Assembly: GCA_030765125.1 (NCBI GenBank)
Contig: JAVCDD010000021.1
Location: 1 to 47,717, forward strand
Reading direction: 5' to 3'
From: Candidatus Hatepunaea meridiana
GTDB lineage: Bacteria > Electryoneota > AABM5-125-24 > Hatepunaeales > Hatepunaeaceae
DNA length: 47,717 nt
This document shows, piece after piece, positions 42,048-47,717 of the stretch. A program made the position numbers and the translations under genes. Under the pieces are notes generated by a model. That model saw only the letters and a program-made list of their open reading frames with translations. It had not been told where the DNA came from and did no database searches. Position 1 is the first letter of the stretch, and each line of letters opens with the position of its first letter.

Positions 42048-42992
42048 ATGCCCAGATCAAACAAATTACTATTATCAATCATCCTTTGCACAATAATTCT
42101 TTTCACCGTCACCGACACCCAAGCCGTCTGGATTCCCGAAACCGACGGCGCTGACTACCTTTCAAGGATGTTCATTGCTCCCACCGGACGGGTTGTACCT
42201 TCGGGGGTGGTGAATGTTGCCTTCGGTGGGGCGTTTGCAAGTCAGGGGGGAAGAGAATACCTGGGGCTCATCTCGGCTGGACTTGGCGACGTTGCCGAGT
42301 TTGAGATCAGTACGTCCCAAATTTTAACTAATATCTTTAACTTCACCGAACCTATCGGGACGACGACGCTCAAATTCAATGTATATCAAGGCAAACCTAA
42401 CTCAAAGATGCCCACGGTAATGGTTGCTCTGCGTAGCAACCGTTGGTCGGAGGTTGAAGGATCCGGGGATGAACTGGTCGGACCGGCTTCAGATGGTAAC
42501 AGCAGCAATATTATCGGCGTGGATTTTGAAACGCATATAACCAGCCTTTACCTGTCGGCGACGTCTGACATTTCATCTCTTTTTACTTTGCATGGAGGCA
42601 TAGTCTGGCTGGACGTGCGGACGAGGAATACAATAATTCGATATAATGATTTTCGAACGGAGCCGCGCCCTGAAGATTTAAAGAAAGGAATCGTGAGCTT
42701 TTTCGGTGGTGTTGAGCATCTGATGAACAAGAATACATTTTCATTGATTGAATTTGGCGCCAGACCCCAGATCAAATTTAATGAGGATATGAAGAAGATT
42801 ACGTTATCGCAGTTATGGCACGTTATGGCAGGTGTTCGTTTCTACTTCAGTCGTCTGACAGCGCTGGATGCAGGAGTTATGTATCGCAGCGACTACAGCG
42901 GTCTCGCGGATGCGGAAATCAGGGCGGGGTTGAACTTGGGACTCGATGTTGCGAAAGAGGTTGAAAGGGTTCGGAAAAAGATAATTAAGTAG
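42048..42992 (+). CDS. Predicted outer-membrane barrel protein of the membrane cluster
   Basis: A 314-residue exported protein. The signal peptide ends near residue 27 (VTDTQAVW). The mature part has repeated amphipathic strands (VPSGVVNVAFGGAFASQ, TTTLKFNVYQGK, THITSLYLSATSDISSLFTLHGGIVWL) consistent with a 12-16-stranded barrel. It ends VRKKIIK rather than with a terminal aromatic residue. It heads the run of three inner-membrane genes. The stop codon TAG lies inside a palindromic repeat, so the repeat may have altered the original C-terminus. Confidence 0.68.
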   Translation: MPRSNKLLLSIILCTIILFTVTDTQAVWIPETDGADYLSRMFIAPTGRVVPSGVVNVAFGGAFASQGGREYLGLISAGLGDVAEFEISTSQILTNIFNFTEPIGTTTLKFNVYQGKPNSKMPTVMVALRSNRWSEVEGSGDELVGPASDGNSSNIIGVDFETHITSLYLSATSDISSLFTLHGGIVWLDVRTRNTIIRYNDFRTEPRPEDLKKGIVSFFGGVEHLMNKNTFSLIEFGARPQIKFNEDMKKITLSQLWHVMAGVRFYFSRLTALDAGVMYRSDYSGLADAEIRAGLNLGLDVAKEVERVRKKIIK

Positions 42993-43105
42993 ATGCGACA
43001 CTCTTGTCGCATGATATCCCGAAGGGATATAATTACGTTTACCATTTATTAGTTGAATCCATTTTACGGATAACCCGGATAATGCGACAGGAGTGTCGCA
43101 TCTAC
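42989..43105. repeat. Palindromic repeat with 24-bp arms, overlapping a stop codon
   Basis: The arms GTAGATGCGACACTCTTGTC... and their near-complement (ending 43105) enclose a smaller ATATCCC-GAA-GGGATAT hairpin (43014-43030). The first arm contributes the TAG stop of the upstream gene. Confidence 0.75.
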
Positions 43106-43168
43106 TGATTGCCGGCGGGACGTCGGCGCAATAAAATAAAAATAATTACATATAAACAATGAGGTATT

Positions 43169-43849
43169 ATGCGTCGCGAAATACCACTTTTAATTACCTT
43201 TATCTTCGGCACGATACTGGTTGTCGCGGTGTTCATTCCACACGAACCGTTCGGTGAATTTGATCATCAATTCTCGGTCTGGTTCGATATTATCGCCGTG
43301 TTTGCGTTTATCCTCGGCGGTGGGAATCTGGTTCGAGTGCATGTTGATCGAATAACACGCAAGCACAGGGATCGTGCATATAGTGTGGTGACCCTCGTCG
43401 GGTTCCTTGGCACACTGCTCATAGGCTTGTTTATGGTAGGCAGCAGTCCCTGGCTGAAGACAAACTATATTGCGCAAGGCACCTGGTTCAAATTCATCTA
43501 TGACGCCTTCTTCGTGCCGTTGGGAGCGACGATGTTCTCGTTGTTAGCGTTCTTCGTTGCGTCAGCATCCTATCGAGCCTTCCGCGCCAAGACCCGCGAA
43601 GCGACAATCTTGCTGGTTACCGCTTTCATTATCCTGGTTGGTCGCACGCCGTTGGGTTATTATCTGACGTTCTGGCTGCCTGAACCACTGCAATTTTTAC
43701 ATATTCCGACACTCTCCGCTTGGATAATGTCTGTGCCCAACCTTGCTGGTCAACGAGCTATTATGATCGGTATCGCATTGGGTATCATCTCTATGTCGCT
43801 GAAGTTGATCCTGGGCATCGAACGCAGCTATTTAGGACAGGAGAAATAA
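43169..43849 (+). CDS. Six-helix inner-membrane protein of unknown function
   Basis: A 226-residue integral membrane protein. Hydrophobic segments lie near residues 6-25, 38-58, 69-90, 109-135, 144-169 and 198-218. There are no catalytic motifs; the polar loop KHRDRAYS and the WLKTN region are notable. ATG at 43169 follows TGAGG. The next gene begins two bases after its stop, so the three membrane genes are transcribed and translated together. No transporter family is recognised. Confidence 0.72.
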   Translation: MRREIPLLITFIFGTILVVAVFIPHEPFGEFDHQFSVWFDIIAVFAFILGGGNLVRVHVDRITRKHRDRAYSVVTLVGFLGTLLIGLFMVGSSPWLKTNYIAQGTWFKFIYDAFFVPLGATMFSLLAFFVASASYRAFRAKTREATILLVTAFIILVGRTPLGYYLTFWLPEPLQFLHIPTLSAWIMSVPNLAGQRAIMIGIALGIISMSLKLILGIERSYLGQEK

Positions 43850-43850
43850 T

Positions 43851-44717
43851 ATGTCGCTCATTGACAAACTGGCTTCAATTGACCGCCGCATTATCTTTCT
43901 ATTAATAGCGTTAGCGGTCATCATTCCGATGCTGATGAATACGTCGCTGCCTGTTCGACCATCGCCGATTGTTCAATCAATCTTCGATAAGGTCGAGGAA
44001 CTGCCCACAGGATCGAAGGTGCTGATTTCGTTCGACTATGGTCCGGCAACCGTTCCGGAAAACCAGCCGATGGCGGATGGATTAACCCGGCATTGTATGA
44101 TAAAGGGACACAAAACCTATATGATGGCTGTCTGGGCGACAGGTGAAGCACAGGCGAATATCACCATTGAAACGGTTATCGCCAAAGAGTTCCCAGATAA
44201 AGTCTACGGTGTGGATTATGTTCAACTTGGTTTCAAAGCCGGTAACCAGGGATTGATAAACGCCATATTCACCGATCTGAAGGGAATGTACACTACCGAT
44301 GCAAACGGCGCTGATATAAATTCCCTGCCTATGATGGAGGGAACTAATGCTTTAACGGACTTTGATTTTATTCTAAGCATCGCTTCCGGGAAGCCGGGGC
44401 TTAAGGAATGGGTTCAGTTCGCCGGTGACCGAGGGAGCATCCCCGTATCAGGCGGGGTAACGGCGGTTGAAGCTCCGTTGCTCTACCCGTACTATCCCAA
44501 ACAGTTGCTCGGTTTCATGGGTGGTTTACAGGGCGCTGCTGAATACCAGGCGGCGCTGGTACATAAATATCCGGAGTATGAAGCAGTCAGCAGCGGCGCG
44601 ATAAAATTAATGGTTCCACAAATGGTAGCGCACTTAGTAATCATCTTTTTCGTGGTAATCGGTAACATCGCCTTCTTCGTCCAGCGCGGACGCGAGAAGC
44701 GGGCAAGGATGGAGTGA
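43851..44717 (+). CDS. Membrane-anchored protein with a large soluble domain
   Basis: A 288-residue protein with a membrane segment at about residues 14-32 (IIFLLIALAVIIPML) and another at about 255-278, enclosing a globular domain of about 220 residues. That domain begins PSPIVQSIFDKVEELPTGSKVLISFDYGPATVPE and contains KGHKTYMMAVWATGEAQAN. It looks like an alpha/beta fold. No motif is recognised. Overlap and spacing put it in the same operon as its neighbours (2 and 7 bp). Confidence 0.72.
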   Translation: MSLIDKLASIDRRIIFLLIALAVIIPMLMNTSLPVRPSPIVQSIFDKVEELPTGSKVLISFDYGPATVPENQPMADGLTRHCMIKGHKTYMMAVWATGEAQANITIETVIAKEFPDKVYGVDYVQLGFKAGNQGLINAIFTDLKGMYTTDANGADINSLPMMEGTNALTDFDFILSIASGKPGLKEWVQFAGDRGSIPVSGGVTAVEAPLLYPYYPKQLLGFMGGLQGAAEYQAALVHKYPEYEAVSSGAIKLMVPQMVAHLVIIFFVVIGNIAFFVQRGREKRARME

Positions 44718-44724
44718 GCGGATT

Positions 44725-45438
44725 ATGGAATTAGTAGAAATATTCAGACTTTGGGTCGGCGGGTTGTTGACGTTGATGATCTTCAGTTTCCTGTACAAGG
44801 ACAATCCGTTCTATAAGTTTGCTGAACACCTGTTCGTAGGTGTATCAGCTGCATATTGGATGGTCGTCGGTTTCTGGACGACATTAATCCCCAACTTGAT
44901 TGGTTTTCTTTATCCTCCATCGGTAGGATGGTTCTCAAGCAATCCCGCGGAGGCGCAGAACGTGATGAACAGTCTTAACGAGCAAACCTGGTACTGGCAG
45001 TATGGTCGAATTGTGCCTCTGATATTCGGTCTAATGCTGTTGACGAGGCTGCTGCCTAAGGTATCCTGGATGTCGCGTTGGCCAATGGCGTTGATTATAG
45101 GATATGCAGCAGGAACTAATCTGACTCGTTACCTGCAATCCGATTTCATTGCTCAGATCAAAGCTACATTAATACCGCTTATCGTTATTGTTGACGGCAA
45201 ATTCAGCCTTTTAGATACAATTTCCAATATTGTCATTGTCGGAGGTGTGCTGTCGGCATTAGTGTACTTTTTCTTCTCAAAGGAACACAAGGGCTGGTTC
45301 GGAGGTACAGCACGGGTTGGCATCTGGGTGTTAATGGTTGCTTTCGGCGCTGCGTTCGGATACACGGTTATGGCGCGTATCTCACTGCTGATCGGGCGGA
45401 TGGATTTCCTTGGACAGTGGATTGGGAGTGTTTTTTGA
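44725..45438 (+). CDS. Multi-pass inner-membrane protein of unknown function
   Basis: A 237-residue protein with about seven hydrophobic helices, including LWVGGLLTLMIFSFLY, VGVSAAYWMVVGFWTTLIPNLIGFLY and IVIVGGVLSALVYFFF. It has the polar KDNPFYKFAEHLFVG motif near residue 26-40. It follows the previous gene by 7 bp. Nothing marks it as a known transporter. A GACACTC repeat cluster follows and separates it from copy B of the FN3-DUF6754-like protein. Confidence 0.72.
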   Translation: MELVEIFRLWVGGLLTLMIFSFLYKDNPFYKFAEHLFVGVSAAYWMVVGFWTTLIPNLIGFLYPPSVGWFSSNPAEAQNVMNSLNEQTWYWQYGRIVPLIFGLMLLTRLLPKVSWMSRWPMALIIGYAAGTNLTRYLQSDFIAQIKATLIPLIVIVDGKFSLLDTISNIVIVGGVLSALVYFFFSKEHKGWFGGTARVGIWVLMVAFGAAFGYTVMARISLLIGRMDFLGQWIGSVF

Positions 45439-45450
45439 GCAAGCAATTCA

Positions 45451-45554
45451 GTAGGTTAGACACTCTTGTCTGACAAATCCTGCAAGTAGGTTAGACACTC
45501 TTGTCTGAAAAAAAATCCTGTAACGATTGAGTTGGATAAAAGTGTCCAACCTAC
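45451..45554. repeat. GACACTC palindromic repeat cluster
   Basis: Two direct copies of GTAGGTTAGACACTCTTGTC (45451 and 45486) and one inverted copy (ending CCTAC at 45554). It is closely related to the clusters at 31540 and 42989. Confidence 0.75.
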
Positions 45555-45592
45555 TGATAATGCAGTTGTTTATCGTAAATTCAATATGTTTA

Positions 45593-46780
45593 ATGAAACC
45601 TAATCTCCGACATATTACCATTTGCTTATTATCTGTTTTCCTCTTCATTGCTTCATCAGCGTTATGTATGAAAAGACAGATGGTTCTCTCGCAATCACCT
45701 ATTGTCGGACCGTTCATTCCTGAAGTGGTCAATCCTCCGGATGGTGACGGGAAGTCATTATTAATAATCTGGTCAAAGCCACCTGGTAAAGTAATTGATG
45801 GTTATATAATTGAGCGGGCAACGGTTAGTAAAAAGAAGTGGATTCAAGTAGGTGAAGCGTCTGGTGATGATACAAGCTTTGTTGATCGAGATCGTCCCGA
45901 TGCAGGGTTCAGGCTTCTGACTGGGGTTAATTATAAATACAGGATTATAACAAAGGTCCAAGGATGGAAGACGATTTCTCTAGTTTCAGAAGAGGCAGTC
46001 GCCAAACCGCGCTGGTTTAATGTTCAAAGAGCGAATGTATTTTTCGTTATCCTGGTCTATTTTGGGTCTGTTCTTTTTTACATTGATCGAACTAGGAAGG
46101 GTAAGTCGTTATTCATAAGACGGATCGCTGGTATGGAGGCTATGGACGAAGCGTTAGGTCGAGCTACCGAGATGGGACGACCGGCGCTATATATCCCCGG
46201 TATTATGGATGTGGACAATATACAAACTATTGCATCAATGGTAATCCTGACCGAGGTGTCGAAGAGGTGTGCTGAGTATGACATCCAGTTAATCGTACCG
46301 CTTAACCGAGCATTCGTGGTGCCATTAGCAGAGGAATCGGTCAAGGAAGGATTCCTCAGATCAGGCAGACCGGACGCTTATAACCCTGACGACATACGTT
46401 ATTTATCGGACGAGCAATTCGCTTTCACGGCTGGCGTGACGGGCATTATGAATCGTCAGAAGACAGCGGCGCATTTCTTTCTGGGAGCGTTCTTTGCCGA
46501 GTCGTTGATAGTTTCCGAGATCGGCTTTTCGACTGGTGCCATTCAAATCGCCGGCACAGCAAATATTCATCAGTTGCCGTTTTTCGTGGTGGCGTGCGAT
46601 TATACACTAATAGGTGAAGAATTCTATGCAGCATCGGCTTATATTTCTAAAGAACCCCAATTACTCGGAACACTGAAGGGCGCTGATTTGATGAAACTGT
46701 TGATGATGGGGGCGGTGTTTGTGGGGAGTATGCTTAGTTGGGTGGGGGTGGAATGGGTGGTTCGGATTTTTGGGGTATAG
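45593..46780 (+). CDS. FN3-TM-DUF6754-like membrane protein, copy B
   Basis: About 395 residues. The ATG at 45593 gives a clean signal peptide (MKPNLRHITICLLSVFLFIA); longer starts read through a repeat. One FN3 domain (about 40-140) with SLLIIWSKPPGKVIDGYIIERA follows, then a membrane helix (VFFVILVYFGSVLFYI), then the C-terminal domain with IRRIAGMEAMDEALGRATEM and FFLGAFFAESLIVSEIG. The last is closely related to copy A (38115-39566). It closes the membrane cluster. No enzymatic residues are recognised. Confidence 0.72.
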   Translation: MKPNLRHITICLLSVFLFIASSALCMKRQMVLSQSPIVGPFIPEVVNPPDGDGKSLLIIWSKPPGKVIDGYIIERATVSKKKWIQVGEASGDDTSFVDRDRPDAGFRLLTGVNYKYRIITKVQGWKTISLVSEEAVAKPRWFNVQRANVFFVILVYFGSVLFYIDRTRKGKSLFIRRIAGMEAMDEALGRATEMGRPALYIPGIMDVDNIQTIASMVILTEVSKRCAEYDIQLIVPLNRAFVVPLAEESVKEGFLRSGRPDAYNPDDIRYLSDEQFAFTAGVTGIMNRQKTAAHFFLGAFFAESLIVSEIGFSTGAIQIAGTANIHQLPFFVVACDYTLIGEEFYAASAYISKEPQLLGTLKGADLMKLLMMGAVFVGSMLSWVGVEWVVRIFGV

Positions 46781-46802
46781 AACTAAACAAGGATATATTT
46801 TA

Positions 46803-47717
46803 ATGGCAACAAGAGATAATAATATTAGCGAGTACAGACCCGGTGTTCTTCGTCGAGAACAACTTAAGTTGTTAGTAGAAAAAGATATAATATCTGGATA
46901 TCCTGAGCCTCCGGAGAAGATAGGATTATCTTCTATAGATCTTCATCTTGGGAATCAAATTTGGGTAATGCACGGTGGGATAAAGGGAAATAGAGATGAG
47001 TCCTACGGAGAAATATTAAAATCAAATAAATATGTTGATAATTCAAATGAACTAAGTGATGGTTTTGATCTTGAACCAGGTCAAACATACGTTGTTGAAC
47101 TACAAGAAAAGTATAAAATAGATAAAGAACTACATTTATACGGGTTAGCTACGGGAAAGAGCACTATTGGCAGACTTGATGTATTAACAAGATTAATAGC
47201 AGATCATTCCGATTTCTACGATGAGTTACCTTGTCCGCAGATTTGCAAAGATCAAAATCTAAAAGGAAAAGTAATAAACCTTTATGTCGAAATCACTCCA
47301 ATTACTTTTAAGATTAGAATAAAAAAAGGAATCAAACTAAATCAGTTACGTTTCTTTAGTGGTTCTGCTTCCCTTAGTTTGCTTTCTAATCATCATTATC
47401 GTTATTATGGAGCATTACTTAAAGGTATGAGAAATAAGAGTGTTCAACCTGAACAATTCGACTATTTATCTGTAGACATCACTCATACAAATATCTGTAG
47501 TAATGAAAAGGCTTCAGCATATAAAGCAATTAATAATGTAAAATATGTTATTGATCTATCAGCACCTAAAGGTAAATATAATCCAAAAGATTTTTGGAAG
47601 CCAATATCTTTTGATGAGGATGGGAATACTATTAGAATTGAACAGAACGATTTTTACATAATTCGATCAAAGGAAAGATTATGTTTGCCAGGAGATATTG
47701 CTGTTTATGGACAAGCA
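46803..47717 (+). CDS. dCTP deaminase-like protein, partial (3' end missing)
   Basis: An open frame of 305 codons from ATG 46803 (ACAAGGATATA upstream) to the window edge without a stop. It reads MATRDNNISEYRPGVLRREQ, with SSIDLHLGNQIWV and YGLATGKSTIGRLDVLTRLI, the blocks of the dCTP deaminase/dUTPase fold in its longer, duplicated form. A full-length member is usually some tens of residues longer, which fits the missing end. It would deaminate dCTP to dUTP; such enzymes also act in phage defence by depleting dCTP. It starts 22 bp after the previous gene. The defence role is only a possibility. Confidence 0.72.
   Translation, partial: MATRDNNISEYRPGVLRREQLKLLVEKDIISGYPEPPEKIGLSSIDLHLGNQIWVMHGGIKGNRDESYGEILKSNKYVDNSNELSDGFDLEPGQTYVVELQEKYKIDKELHLYGLATGKSTIGRLDVLTRLIADHSDFYDELPCPQICKDQNLKGKVINLYVEITPITFKIRIKKGIKLNQLRFFSGSASLSLLSNHHYRYYGALLKGMRNKSVQPEQFDYLSVDITHTNICSNEKASAYKAINNVKYVIDLSAPKGKYNPKDFWKPISFDEDGNTIRIEQNDFYIIRSKERLCLPGDIAVYGQA

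Noticed and set aside
45527..45592. Longer N-terminus of FN3-DUF6754-like copy B
   Set aside because: It begins inside the GACACTC repeat and has no ribosome binding site; the signal peptide starts at 45593.

Overview
The window reads as chromosomal DNA from an uncultured, Gram-negative bacterium of the FCB group. Four large secreted proteins end in a type IX secretion (Por) C-terminal sorting domain with the 'YPNP(F/T)N' signature. There are also outer-membrane-barrel-like proteins, a tricorn protease and many intergenic palindromic repeats of the sort seen in candidate phyla such as Marinimicrobia, Cloacimonadota, Zixibacteria, KSB1 or Electryoneota. The exact phylum cannot be fixed from the sequence alone. 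Nearly all genes lie on the + strand; the one clear exception is a small HTH regulator at 7251-7568. No rRNA, tRNA or CRISPR array was found.

Layout. 1-151 is a palindromic MITE-like element, followed by a class I/II aminotransferase and a MazE/MazF-type toxin-antitoxin pair (168-1969). 2080-12621 holds two giant secreted proteins, a C25 (gingipain-like) peptidase homologue and an LVIVD beta-propeller protein, with the HTH gene and nested palindromes between them. 12871-19676 carries a tricorn-type protease, a lipoprotein, a beta-carbonic anhydrase, a barrel protein and glycyl-tRNA synthetase with an unusual glycine-rich tandem insertion. 19677-20276 has no full-length gene; it holds a second MITE-like element with another palindrome nested in it, a short echo of the glyS 3' end, and a strong promoter plus structured leader for a NYN-domain gene. 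Alanine racemase follows, then an overlapping AAA-ATPase/TOPRIM-like pair (22073-23805), an M14 carboxypeptidase, a barrel protein and a second C25-like protein (to 31535). 31707-36228 holds polysaccharide genes (a GT4 glycosyltransferase and a polyprenyl glycosylphosphotransferase), a DUF3108 protein that seems to start at ATT, and a conserved protein of unknown role.

36288-46780 is the most accessory-looking part. It holds a TcmP/three-Cys-motif (DUF5131) pair, a Septu-like ATPase+HNH pair, and a cluster of uncharacterised membrane proteins. That cluster is one barrel-like protein and three inner-membrane proteins, with two paralogous FN3-TM-'DUF6754-like' proteins at its outer edges. The Septu-like genes sit inside it, next to the upstream paralogue. 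The window ends in a truncated dCTP-deaminase-like gene.

A general theme is invasion by short palindromic elements. At least three copies lie in frame inside protein-coding genes (the C25 peptidase, the LVIVD protein and the tricorn protease). Others supply a stop codon or C-terminal tail to neighbouring genes, and several are nested inside one another. No transposase that could mobilise them is encoded in the window.
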